A stretch of DNA of 64,000 nt from positions 62,001 through 126,000 of the forward strand of contig JAUXVJ010000009.1 in the NCBI GenBank assembly GCA_030684515.1. The letters run 5' to 3'. The stretch is from Actinomycetota bacterium. Lineage in GTDB: Bacteria; Actinomycetota; Actinomycetes; S36-B12. Below the pieces are notes generated by a model. That model saw only the letters and a program-made list of their open reading frames with translations. It was not told the DNA's origin and searched no databases. A program made the position numbers and the translations under genes. Of this stretch, positions 20,824 to 29,797 are shown piece after piece; within the stretch, counting starts at the first letter, position 1; each line of letters begins with the position of its first letter.

Positions 20824-21630
20824 CTATGTCTGTGGATAAGCCTGTGGACGAATCTCTGCCAGCTCGGCAGCAGCTTGCCGGTAGGTCAAGGCGCCTGGCG
20901 AGGAGGGGTCATAGGTGAGCACTGTCTGACCGTAGGACGGTGCTTCAGACACCCGGACGTTGCGAGGGATCACTGTGCTGAGCACCCGTTCTCCGAAGTG
21001 GGTGCGCACTTCCTCGGCCACTTGGGCTGCCAGCCGGGTGCGACCGTCGTACATGGTCAGCAGAATTGCTGATACCTCAAGCTGCGGATTCAGGTGGGTT
21101 CGGACCATATCGATCGTCCGCAACAACTGTGAGAGCCCTTCCAGGGCGTAGTACTCGCATTGAATAGGCAGCAGCACCTCACGGGCTGCCACCAGGCCAT
21201 TGAGCGTCAGCAAGCCCAAGGAAGGTGGGCAATCCAGCAGGACGTAATCGACACTGAGTCCATCAGCGTCGGCCTCCGCCAGATAGGACTCCAGTGCACG
21301 CGCCAGTCGGTACTCGCGGGCGACCTGTGACACCAGTTCAATCTCAGCGCCAGCCAGATCGATGGTGGCCGGCACTCCCGACAGATTCGGGATGTCCGGG
21401 CAGTTCTGCACGACATCGGCCATTGCAGCGTCGCCGCCAAGCACCTCGTAAATCCCTGGGACTCCCTCGCGGTGATCCAAGCCGAGCGCTGTTGAGGCAT
21501 TGCCTTGTGGGTCCATGTCGACCAGTAGCACTCGCGCGCCCGTCAGGGCCAGAGCAGCGGCAATATTGACGGCGCTCGTGGTCTTGCCGACACCGCCTTT
21601 TTGATTGGCAATGGTGATGACGCGGGTCAT
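20824..21630 (-). CDS. parA: Chromosome-partitioning ATPase ParA
   Basis: A 268-aa deviant Walker ATPase (KGGVGKTTS near the N-terminus, [33 protein letters not shown]) that separates origins with ParB. The ATG at 21630 gives the usual [13 protein letters not shown] start; a TTG three codons earlier is possible but less likely. Odd point: the last codons, encoding RPQAYPQT, contain two DnaA boxes (20831-20851). parS1 lies about 45 bp upstream of the start. Confidence 0.95.
   Translation of the reverse strand: MTRVITIANQKGGVGKTTSAVNIAAALALTGARVLLVDMDPQGNASTALGLDHREGVPGIYEVLGGDAAMADVVQNCPDIPNLSGVPATIDLAGAEIELVSQVAREYRLARALESYLAEADADGLSVDYVLLDCPPSLGLLTLNGLVAAREVLLPIQCEYYALEGLSQLLRTIDMVRTHLNPQLEVSAILLTMYDGRTRLAAQVAEEVRTHFGERVLSTVIPRNVRVSEAPSYGQTVLTYDPSSPGALTYRQAAAELAEIRPQAYPQT
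20831..20851 (-). promoter_or_regulatory. Two DnaA boxes inside the 3' end of parA
   Basis: On the minus strand, 20851-20843 reads TCGTCCACA (one mismatch to TTGTCCACA/TTATCCACA) and 20839-20831 reads TTATCCACA, a perfect box. They are three bases apart and in the same orientation, within codons for ParA RPQAYPQT. They lie about 4 kb before dnaA. Confidence 0.55.
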
Positions 21631-21674
21631 GCTGGCCAACCGAGATCTGTGCTCGGTTGGTCGTCTTCCTTGGA

Positions 21675-21690
21675 TGTTTCACGTGAAACA
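21675..21690. promoter_or_regulatory. parS site 1 (perfect)
   Basis: The 16-bp palindrome TGTTTCACGTGAAACA, identical to the bacterial parS consensus, lies between rsmG and parA. ParB loads here. Confidence 0.95.
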
Positions 21691-21739
21691 GGCCAGCCCA
21701 GCGCCCCATCATCTGGTGGTTCAGGGGCGGACATGGCGG

Positions 21740-22381
21740 TCATTGTGCCGCACCGAGGTAGGCGCTGACCACCGTAGTTGGCGGATCCACCCATGGAGCT
21801 CCGACGTGAATCACCGCGACCTCTCGAAGTTTGAATTGGGCAATGACTTCACCAGCCTCCAGCAACTCATCCTCGGCCTGCTGTCCCTTCAGAGCCAGGA
21901 GTCGTCCGCCCTGCTTCAGGAGCGGAATTGTGGAACCCAGGAGCTTGGGCAGTGGAGCGACCGCACGTGCCGTGACCACATCAAAGGCACCCCACTGGGC
22001 CTTCACCTCTTCGCCGCGCCCACGGACCACAAGCACCCGTTGCGTCAGACCGAGCTGTGCGACTGCTTCTTGTAGAAAGTTCGCACGACGAAGGAGGGGC
22101 TCAATCAACGTGACACTGAGATCTGGTCGGGCCAATGCCCACACCAAGCCAGGCAGGCCCGCGCCGGAGCCGACATCGGCCACTGATGCGCAGGGCCGAA
22201 CAAGTCCGACTTCTGGATCCGCCACGACAGCTGAGTTCAGCAGGTGGCGAGACCACAGGCGAGGAACCTCACGCGGCCCTATCAAGCCGTGGTCAACCCC
22301 GACCGTGGCAAGCAATTCAGCGTAGGCCTGAAGTGCGGAACGCTGCCCTTCGAGCCAGGAGGGAAGTGCTGGATGTTCCAC
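21740..22381 (-). CDS. rsmG: 16S rRNA (guanine-N7) methyltransferase RsmG (GidB)
   Basis: A 213-aa SAM-dependent methyltransferase that modifies G527 of 16S rRNA; its loss gives low-level streptomycin resistance in several bacteria. Motif I is VADVGSGAGLPGLV and the fold continues through VTLIEPLLRRANFLQEAV and the VVTARAVAPLPKLL block. The start codon is a GTG at 22381-22379 that lies inside parS site 2. It sits 8 bp downstream of jag in the conserved rpmH-parB cluster. Confidence 0.93.
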   Translation of the reverse strand: MEHPALPSWLEGQRSALQAYAELLATVGVDHGLIGPREVPRLWSRHLLNSAVVADPEVGLVRPCASVADVGSGAGLPGLVWALARPDLSVTLIEPLLRRANFLQEAVAQLGLTQRVLVVRGRGEEVKAQWGAFDVVTARAVAPLPKLLGSTIPLLKQGGRLLALKGQQAEDELLEAGEVIAQFKLREVAVIHVGAPWVDPPTTVVSAYLGAAQ

Positions 22382-22389
22382 GTGAAACG
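22374..22389. promoter_or_regulatory. parS site 2 (two mismatches), spanning the rsmG start codon
   Basis: TGTTCCACGTGAAACG matches TGTTNCACGTGAAACA at all but the last base; the degenerate fourth position is common in parS sites. It occupies exactly the gap between the jag stop (22390-22392) and the first codons of rsmG. Confidence 0.85.
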
Positions 22390-22878
22390 TTAGCTGACGC
22401 GAATGACCACGCGACGCTGTGGCTCATCGCCCTCAGAGGCACTGACCAGGCCTGCTTCGGCAACCGCGTCGTGCACAATCTTGCGCTCAAATGGTGTCAT
22501 CGGATTCATGCTCACCGGTGCGGCCGTCCGCTGGGCCTCGGCAATAGCGGTCTTGGCTAGCTCCACCAGATCGGCGCGACGCTGGGCCCGAAATCCGGCG
22601 ATGTCCAGCATCAAGCGTGATCGCTCACCGGTTTCGCGAGCAGCAGCGAGGCGAGTGAGTTCTTGAATTGCGTCCAGAACTTCGCCATTCTCGCCCACTA
22701 AATGCGACAAATCACCTGATTTCGCCTCCACGATCGAAATCATCGCTCGGCTGCCATCAATGTCGATATCGATGTCACCATCAAGATCTGCGATGTCCAG
22801 CAGGCCCTCAAGATAGTCGGCGGCAGCTTCGCCCTCCTGATCGAGGAGGCTGCGCTTGTCACTTTGCACTTCAGACAT
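22390..22878 (-). CDS. jag: RNA-binding protein Jag/KhpB (KH and R3H domains)
   Basis: A 162-aa cytoplasmic RNA-binding protein. An N-terminal acidic stretch (LLDIADLDGDIDIDIDG) is followed by a KH domain with GENGEVLDAIQELTRLAA and an R3H domain with PMTPFERKIVHDAVAEAG and a terminal RRVVIRVS strand. It always lies beside yidC and is thought to affect division and envelope mRNAs. It ends by TAA at 22390 against parS2. Confidence 0.9.
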   Translation of the reverse strand: MSEVQSDKRSLLDQEGEAAADYLEGLLDIADLDGDIDIDIDGSRAMISIVEAKSGDLSHLVGENGEVLDAIQELTRLAAARETGERSRLMLDIAGFRAQRRADLVELAKTAIAEAQRTAAPVSMNPMTPFERKIVHDAVAEAGLVSASEGDEPQRRVVIRVS

Positions 22879-22887
22879 TCAATACTC

Positions 22888-23844
22888 CTACTTGCGCTTG
22901 CGTTGGCTTCGGGAGGTCTTCTTCGGCTGGGTTCGAGGTGTGACAGTCTCCTCCACCACTACTCCCTCGATGACCTCATGGGTACTGATGCCCAATTTGC
23001 GATTTGCCTTGGCGACGGCCCGTGCTTCCTTGGCCTCAAAGGCTGGCGTACCTGGCTGGGGGTTATTGCGAATGACGTAGAACTGCTGGCCCATTGACCA
23101 CAGGTTGGTAGTGAACCAGTAGATCAGCACACCAATGGGGAAGTTGATGCCGGAGATCATGAACATGATGGGGAAGACGTACAGAAGGATCTTCTGCTGC
23201 TTGACCATCGGGTTGTCCGGAGCGCTGTTCTTCACGATCAGCTGACGCTGGGTCAAGAAGGTGGTCGCGGTCATCAAGATGATCAGAATCACGCAAAGAA
23301 TGTGAGTGGCCGTGGGGTTGGGAGTGAGGTCTGCAGCCATGAAGGTGCCGTAAAGCGGCACCCCGAAGATCGTGGAGTCATGCATTGAGGGCACGAGGTA
23401 GGCGTATTGCGTCCAAGCGAAGGCGCCAGGCCCGACGTACGAGCCATCGGCCACACCTTCGGGGGAGTACTGCGAGACGCCGTTGAGCACACTGAACAAG
23501 GCAAAGAAGATGGGAGCCTGCAACAGGATTGGCAGACAGGAAGCCAGTGGATTAGTGCCTGTCTCCTTGTACAGCTTCATCATTTCGGCAGACTGCTTCT
23601 CGCGGTCGCCGGCGTACTGCTTTTGAATCGCCTTCATCTGTGGCTGGATGAGTTGCAGGTTTCGCTGCGATTTGATCTGCTTGACGAACAACGGAATCAG
23701 CAGGATTCGAATGAAGACGACCAGACCAACGATGGAGAAAGTCCAAGTCCAACCGCTGTCGGGATCGAAGAAGATGCTCAGGAACTGGTGGATCTGGATC
23801 AGAACCCAGCTGACCCCGTCCTTCAGCCAATCGAAGATGAACAT
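22888..23844 (-). CDS. yidC: Membrane protein insertase YidC
   Basis: A 318-aa Oxa1/YidC insertase for inner-membrane proteins. Five hydrophobic segments can be followed from residue 10 to 265; the second carries FIRILLIPLF with the groove arginine of the family, and the cytoplasmic hairpin IKSQRNLQLIQPQMKAIQKQ follows. A basic C-terminal tail (QPKKTSRSQRKRK) fits ribosome contact. Chosen start is the ATG at 23844, preceded by AGGGAG; the longer frame begins within yidD. The N-terminal 22 nt overlap the end of yidD. Confidence 0.94.
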   Translation of the reverse strand: MFIFDWLKDGVSWVLIQIHQFLSIFFDPDSGWTWTFSIVGLVVFIRILLIPLFVKQIKSQRNLQLIQPQMKAIQKQYAGDREKQSAEMMKLYKETGTNPLASCLPILLQAPIFFALFSVLNGVSQYSPEGVADGSYVGPGAFAWTQYAYLVPSMHDSTIFGVPLYGTFMAADLTPNPTATHILCVILIILMTATTFLTQRQLIVKNSAPDNPMVKQQKILLYVFPIMFMISGINFPIGVLIYWFTTNLWSMGQQFYVIRNNPQPGTPAFEAKEARAVAKANRKLGISTHEVIEGVVVEETVTPRTQPKKTSRSQRKRK

Positions 23845-24182
23845 GGTCTCCCTTGATCCTTCACTGAGTCGGACGACTGCACACGTGGTTGTCCATCCGG
23901 AAGTATGTCTGGTCGCCAATGCCCATGATCAGGCACGGGGTCCAGACCACCAGCATTCCATGGGTTGCAGCGCAGCAATCGCCAGGCTGCCAGCCCGAAG
24001 CCTTTGATCGCTCCATGTGTACGCACTGAACCCAGCGCATATGCCGAGCAGCTGGGGTGAAAGCGGCAACTGGGCATGAGCATCGGAGACAGTGTCAGTT
24101 GATAGGCCCGAATCAGGCCGATCAACGCATACTTCAGGGCACCTCCAAGGGTGTGATCCCAGAGCCACAGCATCTGCTTCAT
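23823..24182 (-). CDS. yidD: Membrane protein insertion factor YidD
   Basis: A 119-aa amphipathic membrane-associated protein that helps YidC. Conserved YidD pattern is present: IRAYQLTLSPML (residues 24-35), CRFHPSCSAYA (39-49) and the GLAAWRLLRCNPWNAGGLDPVP block. The C-terminal 25 residues are variable. It overlaps rnpA by ATGA at 24179-24182 and yidC by 22 bp. Confidence 0.93.
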   Translation of the reverse strand: MKQMLWLWDHTLGGALKYALIGLIRAYQLTLSPMLMPSCRFHPSCSAYALGSVRTHGAIKGFGLAAWRLLRCNPWNAGGLDPVPDHGHWRPDILPDGQPRVQSSDSVKDQGRPCSSSIG

Positions 24183-24526
24183 CGCTGAGCCTTGCGTAGC
24201 GCAGAGGCCAGCGCCTCAGGAAATTCAACTGCCAGAGTCTGGAATTCAACGGTGGCTGCAGTGGGCAGTGCGCGCACCACGACATTGGTGCCCGCGGGCA
24301 AGCTGGGCAGTAGCGGTCGACTCAATGCGCGCAATTGACGGGTGAGGCGGTGCCGGGTCACTGAACCACCTACCTGAGCTCCGACGGTGAAACCGATGCG
24401 TGCGGGTTCGTCGACCTGACGGCACAAGAGATGCACCACCAGATTGGTACGGCCAGCGCGGACACCCTGACGGACGGTCGCTTGAAAATCAGCCGACTGC
24501 CGCAGCCGAAAGGGCGCGGCAAGCAT
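24179..24526 (-). CDS. rnpA: Ribonuclease P protein component
   Basis: A 115-aa basic cofactor of RNase P that aids 5' tRNA processing. The family blocks RLRQSADFQATVRQGVRAG and VGGSVTRHRLTRQLRALSR (the RNR-like RNA-binding signature is altered to TRHRLTRQLR) are visible. Its ATG shares one base with the rpmH stop (TAATG), so L34 and the RNase P protein are co-translated, as in most bacteria. The RNA subunit gene is not in the window. Confidence 0.93.
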   Translation of the reverse strand: MLAAPFRLRQSADFQATVRQGVRAGRTNLVVHLLCRQVDEPARIGFTVGAQVGGSVTRHRLTRQLRALSRPLLPSLPAGTNVVVRALPTAATVEFQTLAVEFPEALASALRKAQR

Positions 24527-24660
24527 TAGGCCGAAAGGCGGTCGCGGCCCTTGGTGCGGCGCGCAGCCAGCACAGCACGGCCAGCGCGCGTACGCATGCG
24601 CAGCCGAAAGCCGTGCGTCTTTGCGCGACGACGGTTATTGGGCTGGAAGGTGCGCTTCAT
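24526..24660 (-). CDS. rpmH: 50S ribosomal protein L34
   Basis: A 44-aa protein, beginning [19 protein letters not shown] and ending [11 protein letters not shown], the invariant L34 pattern. It starts at the ATG at 24660-24658 and ends at 24526-24528. It is first gene of the leftward rpmH-rnpA-yidD-yidC-jag-rsmG-parA-parB series and is divergent from dnaA. Confidence 0.98.
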   Translation of the reverse strand: MKRTFQPNNRRRAKTHGFRLRMRTRAGRAVLAARRTKGRDRLSA

Positions 24661-24925
24661 TGTCTGGCTCCTGCTGGGTCGTAGAAGGGGAAGCTAAGAA
24701 CCTGCGCCAATGAGCACGATTGATCCCTAGAACTGGGAAAGGGTACGGAGGTAGGGGCCTTCGGGTCAAATGGGTGGTCTGCCCGCTTGTTGACTGGCCG
24801 AAAACTTGGCGGATTCCGGGTTTCCTCACTATCGTCCACAGGTCTTGGAACGTAACAGGTCCACACCTGTGGAAACACTTGTGGACAACTGTCACACTCG
24901 GGCGACAATAGGCCAAGGAGGCACC
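24661..24925. promoter_or_regulatory. rpmH/dnaA intergenic region with DnaA boxes
   Basis: A 265-bp divergent promoter region. DnaA boxes: 24832-24840 TCGTCCACA (one mismatch), 24868-24876 (minus strand GTTTCCACA) and 24880-24888 (minus strand TTGTCCACA, perfect). They lie within 100 bp of the dnaA start, as expected for autoregulation of dnaA. AAGGAGGC gives a strong ribosome site for the GTG at 24926. Exact -10/-35 elements could not be assigned with confidence. Confidence 0.65.
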
Positions 24926-26377
24926 GTGGAAGAGACGCGCGAACTGGCTGATGTCTGGCCTGAGGTCCTCGCGACCCTCTCCGAAGGCATCCTCACTCCG
25001 CAGCAGCGGGCCTTTGTCGCATTGACTCGTCCACTTGGCCTTGTCGAGGACACCGCTTTGGTCGCCGCACCAAATGAGTTCACCAAGGACGTGCTGGAAA
25101 CCCGATTGCGCCCGATGGTCGTGGAAGCGCTGACCGCCACCATGGGCCGCGAAGTCCGGCTGGCCGTCACTGTGGATCCCACAATCGACCCGGGCCTGGA
25201 AGACGTGACCGACGCGGTAGCCGATGCCACCTATGCCAGCGAGCTGCCCACCCACGTCGCAGAACAAGCCACCCAGCCGTATGTCGAGGCCCGCAACGAC
25301 GATCGTCCCGGAACTGGCTCACCAACCACAAGGCTTGAAGAAGGTCGGCTGAATGCCAAGTACACCTTCGACACCTTCGTGATTGGGTCCAGCAACCGCT
25401 TTGCCCACGCGGCCGCGGTAGCCGTGGCCGAGCAGCCAGCCCGCGCCTACAACCCGCTATTCATCTACGGTGGATCCGGCCTGGGAAAGACGCACCTTCT
25501 GCACGCAATTGGCCACTACACCCGCACGCTCTACAAGGGCACTCGTGTTCGATACGTCAGCTCTGAGGAATTCACCAATGAATTCATCAACAGCATCCGC
25601 GACGACAAGGCCGCCGCATTCCAACGCCGGTACCGCGATGTTGACGTTCTCCTTGTTGATGATATTCAGTTCCTCAGCGGAAAAGTCCAGACGCAGGAAG
25701 AGTTTTTCCATACCTTCAACACTTTGCACAACGCAAACAAGCAGATAGTCATTACTTCGGATTTGCCTCCGAAGCTGCTGCAGGACTTCGAGGATCGGAT
25801 GCGCTCACGTTTCGAGTGGGGCCTGATCACTGACGTTCAACCACCTGACCTTGAAACCCGCATCGCCATTCTCCGAAAGAAGAGTGTGCAAGAACGACTG
25901 GTCGCGCCCCCCGAGGTTCTGGAGTACATCGCTTCCAAGGTGTCCAGCAATATCCGAGAGCTCGAGGGTGCACTCATCCGCGTGACTGCCTTCGCCTCCC
26001 TCAATCGCCAGCCAGTTGATATGTCAATCACCGAGGTCGTGCTCAAGGACCTCTTTCCCTCCGAGGCTGGTCCTGAGATCACCGCCGCCCAGATCATGGC
26101 TGCTACTGCCTCATATTTCGGGGTGACCGTTGACGACCTCTGCGGTGCCAGCCGTTCCCGCGTCTTGGTCACCGCCAGGCAGATCGCGATGTACTTGTGT
26201 CGCGAGCTCACCGACCTTTCACTGCCCAAGATCGGCCAGGCCTTTGGCGGCCGCGATCACACCACGGTGATGCATGCCGACCGCAAGATTCGGCAACTGA
26301 TGGCTGAGCGGCGCAGTTTGTTCAATCAGGTCAGTGATCTCACTAGCCGCATCAAGTCGCAACCCCGACCGATGTAA
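24926..26377 (+). CDS. dnaA: Chromosomal replication initiator DnaA
   Basis: A 483-aa initiator. Domain I is residues 1-90 ([12 protein letters not shown]...), a short variable linker follows, domain III is the AAA+ ATPase with Walker [16 protein letters not shown] and Walker [14 protein letters not shown], and domain IV holds the DnaA-box-binding signature [11 protein letters not shown]. Start is a GTG at 24926 with AAGGAGGC seven bases upstream; the longer TTG-initiated frame reads through the DnaA-box promoter and is not likely. Its own boxes upstream point to autoregulation. Confidence 0.97.
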   Translation: MEETRELADVWPEVLATLSEGILTPQQRAFVALTRPLGLVEDTALVAAPNEFTKDVLETRLRPMVVEALTATMGREVRLAVTVDPTIDPGLEDVTDAVADATYASELPTHVAEQATQPYVEARNDDRPGTGSPTTRLEEGRLNAKYTFDTFVIGSSNRFAHAAAVAVAEQPARAYNPLFIYGGSGLGKTHLLHAIGHYTRTLYKGTRVRYVSSEEFTNEFINSIRDDKAAAFQRRYRDVDVLLVDDIQFLSGKVQTQEEFFHTFNTLHNANKQIVITSDLPPKLLQDFEDRMRSRFEWGLITDVQPPDLETRIAILRKKSVQERLVAPPEVLEYIASKVSSNIRELEGALIRVTAFASLNRQPVDMSITEVVLKDLFPSEAGPEITAAQIMAATASYFGVTVDDLCGASRSRVLVTARQIAMYLCRELTDLSLPKIGQAFGGRDHTTVMHADRKIRQLMAERRSLFNQVSDLTSRIKSQPRPM

Positions 26378-26846
26378 TGCCCCGCCAGTCACATCTGTCA
26401 CAACTGTCCCCAACTTTCCCACAGGTGTGGATAGAGCCTGTGGGTAAACCTGTGTATAACCTGCTATTCAGTGGAGATTACTCTCCGATTTCTGTCCCCC
26501 TGGCTGTCAAATTTGTCCCCTATCCCCATCAGTGGACATCCTGTGGACAACTTCTCGCCAGCCGGGAACAGTGCCTGAGCAACTGGGGACAACTTGGAGC
26601 TCAAATGTGGAAGAAGGCGGCAAGTGACGAAGTTGTCCACGTCATGGACCGATTCATCCCAAGGTCATCCCCAAGGCCCGTGGATGGCCCCACGCCTACT
26701 CACCGCGCAAATCGACAGTCATCCCCAGTTTCCACAGGACCTACGACTACTACGACTTCTATAACTATCGATGGAATCAAGAGCCATAAGGTGATGCAAC
26801 AATCCTCCCCACGCCTGACCGCGCTGAAGTCAAAAGGGGAAGCACC
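26378..26846. other. oriC, replication origin between dnaA and dnaN
   Basis: This 469-bp noncoding stretch has many sequences of DnaA-box type in both orientations. Perfect TTGTCCACA: 26542-26550 (minus). One mismatch: 26426-26434 (minus, CTATCCACA), 26439-26447 (minus, TTACCCACA), 26451-26459 (minus, TTATACACA), 26633-26641 (plus, TTGTCCACG). Weaker: 26415-26423 (TTTCCCACA) and 26728-26736 (GTTTCCACA). An AT-richer stretch about 26740-26800 (CTACGACTTCTATAACTATC) is a candidate unwinding element and precedes the dnaN start by about 50-100 bp. Position between dnaA and dnaN with many boxes is the classical actinobacterial oriC. Confidence 0.9.
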
Positions 26847-27971
26847 GTGAAGATCCGCGTTGAACGAGACACGCTTGCAGATGCTGTGGCTTGGGCTGCT
26901 CGGACTTTGCCGTCTCGACCGTCCTTGCCGGTCCTTGCCGGACTGGTGCTCACCGCTGATGGTGAGGGTCTGACGCTCAGCAGCTTTGACTATGAGGTCT
27001 CAGCTCGAGTACTGATCAGCGCCGACATTGAAGAGGCTGGCACCACACTTGTCTCAGGTCGACTCCTGGCTGATATCGCGCGGTCACTGCCAGGAGCACC
27101 TGTCACCTTGGCCAGTGAAGGCACTCGCATTGTCATTACTTGCGGTCGTTCTTCCTTCACTTTGCCGACCTTGCCTGTTGAGGATTACCCACAGCTCCCG
27201 GCCATGCCGAAGTCGTCAGGTGAGATCAACGCAGCCTTGTTCGCTGAGGCGGTTGCTCAGGTGGCTATTGCTGCGGGTCGTGACGACACATTGCCAACCC
27301 TGACCGGCATTCGGATGGAGATTGAAGGTCAGTCGCTTGTGCTTGCCGCCACCGATCGCTACCGGCTCGCAGTGCGCAACTTCACTTGGAACCCGCAGAA
27401 CTCAGGAATTTCAGCAACCGCACTCATTCCGGCACGCACTCTGGCTGACACTGCAAAGGCGTTGGCAAGTGCTGATCTCGTCACACTTGCACTAGCCGAA
27501 GCGGGTGAAGGCCTCATTGGTTTTGAAGGCAACGGACGGCGCACCACAACACGATTGCTGGACGGGGAATTTCCGAAATATCGAACGCTACTCCCAACTG
27601 ACTCAGCTGCGGTTGCAACAGTTGAGACCTCGGTGCTTGCTGATGCTGTGAAGCGAGTTGCATTGGTTGCCGAACGCAACACACCGGTACGTCTCTCATT
27701 TGAAGGATCAGAAGTGATTCTTCGCGCAGGTACTGGTGAAGATGCGCAAGCAAGTGAAGCCGTTGAGTCTGCACTTGATGGCGATGACATTGAGATTGCC
27801 TTCAACCCCACGTACCTGCTCGACGGATTAGCAGCCCTTGACGCTCCATACGTGAGCATGTCCTTCACCCAACCCACACGGCCAGCCGTGCTAACAGGTG
27901 CTGCAGAAGCCAACTCGGATATGCGTGATGACTACCGCTACTTGCTCATGCCTGTTCGTCTCACCGGCTGA
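26847..27971 (+). CDS. dnaN: DNA polymerase III sliding clamp (beta)
   Basis: A 374-aa ring-forming clamp that tethers replicative polymerase to DNA. Three beta-clamp domains of about 120 residues each follow one another (ending near SGEINAALF, the DGEFPKYRTLLP loop, and YRYLLMPVRL at the C-terminus). The start is a GTG with AAAAGGGGAAGCACC upstream. recF starts 17 bp after its stop. Confidence 0.97.
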   Translation: MKIRVERDTLADAVAWAARTLPSRPSLPVLAGLVLTADGEGLTLSSFDYEVSARVLISADIEEAGTTLVSGRLLADIARSLPGAPVTLASEGTRIVITCGRSSFTLPTLPVEDYPQLPAMPKSSGEINAALFAEAVAQVAIAAGRDDTLPTLTGIRMEIEGQSLVLAATDRYRLAVRNFTWNPQNSGISATALIPARTLADTAKALASADLVTLALAEAGEGLIGFEGNGRRTTTRLLDGEFPKYRTLLPTDSAAVATVETSVLADAVKRVALVAERNTPVRLSFEGSEVILRAGTGEDAQASEAVESALDGDDIEIAFNPTYLLDGLAALDAPYVSMSFTQPTRPAVLTGAAEANSDMRDDYRYLLMPVRLTG

Positions 27972-27987
27972 GTGAGTAGCGAGTTGT

Positions 27988-29136
27988 ATGTGGGTTTCAC
28001 ATCTGTCGTTGACAGACTTTCGCTCATATCCACAAGTGAGCATTGATCTCCAACCAGGTGTCACCACATTTGTTGGCCGCAATGGCCAAGGCAAGACCAA
28101 CCTTGTCGAAGCCATTGGCTATATCGCGACCCTAGGCAGTCATCGCGTTGCCAGTGACGCACCACTGGTGCGCATTGAAACAACCCAAGGCATCATTCGC
28201 TGCGCGGTTTCTGCACACGATCGTGAAGCACTTGTGGAGATCGCGATCATTCCCGGCAAGGCGAACAAGGCTCGAGTGAATCGTTCAGCAGTCACTCGAG
28301 TGCGCGACATTCTTGGAATCCTGCGTGTTGTTGTATTCGCACCAGAAGACCTCGCCTTGGTGAAGGGGGACCCCTCAGATCGTCGGCGCTTTCTTGATGA
28401 GATTTTGGTGCAGCGAACTCCCCGACTGGCCGGCTCCATGAGCGATCTTGATCGGATTCTGAAACAACGCAATGCACTGTTGAAGTCAGCATCGGTTGCT
28501 CGTAAGAGCGCAGGACAAGAAATGCTGAGAACTCTGCATGTGTGGGACGAACAACTCGCGACCATCGGTGCTGAGCTGATCGTTGCCCGCCTGGAGCTGC
28601 TGGATGTTCTGACTCCACCAGCGGTCCGCGACTACGAGTTCATTGCGCAGGACACCTCTGCTGCGCTTGAGTTGCTTTACGTCTCCAGTCTTGAGTCGGC
28701 TCTCGGTGAGCGTCTGCCATCGGCATCACGTGATCGTGGCATCTGGAGTGCTGCACTGCTTGAGGCCATAGAGCTGCGCAGAGCTGAAGAACTCAACCGC
28801 GGCATCACTCTTATTGGTCCACATCGAGACGATCTGGCCATCCGCATGGGTCCAGTGCCGGCGAAGGGATACGCCTCACATGGCGAGTCGTGGTCGATTG
28901 CGCTGGCACTTCGGCTGGCCTGCTTCGATGTCTTGAAGGCCGATGGGGAGGACCCAGTCCTGATCCTGGATGACGTCTTTGCCGAGTTGGATGTTGCGCG
29001 ACGGGAGCGGCTCGCTATGCGTCTGGTCAACGCCAATCAAGTGCTCATCACGGCTGCTGTTGACGCCGACATCCCAGCTGAGCTTTCCGGCTCGCGCTTT
29101 CGCGTGGATACTGGGAGGGTGACCCATGACCTCTGA
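27988..29136 (+). CDS. recF: DNA repair ATPase RecF
   Basis: A 382-aa SMC-like ATPase that helps RecA load at gapped DNA and stalled forks. Walker A is GRNGQGKTNLVEAI (about residues 29-42); the EDLALVKGDPSDRRRFLDE block and the C-terminal signature and Walker B region (SHGESWSIALALRLA, PVLILDDVFAELD) are intact. It overlaps the next gene by 11 bp, consistent with the dnaA-dnaN-recF-DUF721-gyrB run. Confidence 0.95.
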   Translation: MWVSHLSLTDFRSYPQVSIDLQPGVTTFVGRNGQGKTNLVEAIGYIATLGSHRVASDAPLVRIETTQGIIRCAVSAHDREALVEIAIIPGKANKARVNRSAVTRVRDILGILRVVVFAPEDLALVKGDPSDRRRFLDEILVQRTPRLAGSMSDLDRILKQRNALLKSASVARKSAGQEMLRTLHVWDEQLATIGAELIVARLELLDVLTPPAVRDYEFIAQDTSAALELLYVSSLESALGERLPSASRDRGIWSAALLEAIELRRAEELNRGITLIGPHRDDLAIRMGPVPAKGYASHGESWSIALALRLACFDVLKADGEDPVLILDDVFAELDVARRERLAMRLVNANQVLITAAVDADIPAELSGSRFRVDTGRVTHDL

Positions 29137-29608
29137 GCGAGGCGAAGTTCCGGCGGGCGGGGATGCCGCTGCCAAGGCCTTGAATCGGGCAGTTGGTGCG
29201 GGCAAGCAGCGATCCAAATCGCGTGGCAGGCGACCCTCGGGCACTTCTGACAGCCGAGATCCACTGCCTTTGGGTGATGCGGTCGGCGAATTGATCAGCA
29301 ATCGCGGTTGGACCCGCGAGCGTGCCGGAGCTCAGGTCACGGTCCTGTGGCCGGAGATTGTGGGCGCTGATCTGGCCAGTCATGTTGTCCCGGAGTCCTT
29401 CATTGACGGTGTCTTGACCCTGCGGGCTGAGTCCACGACCTGGGCCACCCAGGTTCGGTATCTGCTGCCCACCCTGCGCACCACCATTGATGCTGCAATC
29501 GGAGCAGGCGTGGTTACCGATATTCGGATACAGGGCCCACAGGGACCTTCTTGGAAGTCTGGGGCCAGGCACGTCAAGGGCCGCGGGCCTCGCGACACCT
29601 ACGGCTAG
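29126..29608 (+). CDS. DUF721 protein, DciA-like helicase loader
   Basis: A 160-aa protein with a basic, disordered N-terminus (about 45 residues, RSKSRGRRPSG) and a DUF721 domain (about 50-140; GDAVGELISNRGWTRERAGAQV, LWPEIVGADLASHVVPESF, LRAESTTWATQVRYLLP). Its mycobacterial counterpart Rv0004 is DciA, which loads or operates the replicative helicase DnaB in bacteria without DnaC/DnaI. Starts at 29126, overlapping the recF end. Family function is known; loader role here is inferred. Confidence 0.85.
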   Translation: MTSERGEVPAGGDAAAKALNRAVGAGKQRSKSRGRRPSGTSDSRDPLPLGDAVGELISNRGWTRERAGAQVTVLWPEIVGADLASHVVPESFIDGVLTLRAESTTWATQVRYLLPTLRTTIDAAIGAGVVTDIRIQGPQGPSWKSGARHVKGRGPRDTYG

Positions 29609-29797
29609 GCCCCACGGCCCAGGCAGCCACTAAGGAAGCAGTTTAGAGGTCGGTTCATACACCAGCCTTTACCCTGGGGGGTCAAGGCGTCCTGGATAGT
29701 GCCACGGGCCAATATCTGGCAGTCATGTCACAGATTCGGGGTAGACTTACTGCAATATCTCAGCACCCTTCCCAGCATTCCAGGAGGCCAGTTACCC

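Noticed and set aside
24806-24925. TTG-initiated N-terminal extension of DnaA
   Set aside because: It reads through DnaA boxes and promoter sequence; the GTG at 24926 has a strong ribosome site and gives the family N-terminus.
29699-29797. N-terminal extension of GyrB
   Set aside because: AGGAGG lies directly before the GTG at 29798, where GyrB homology begins.
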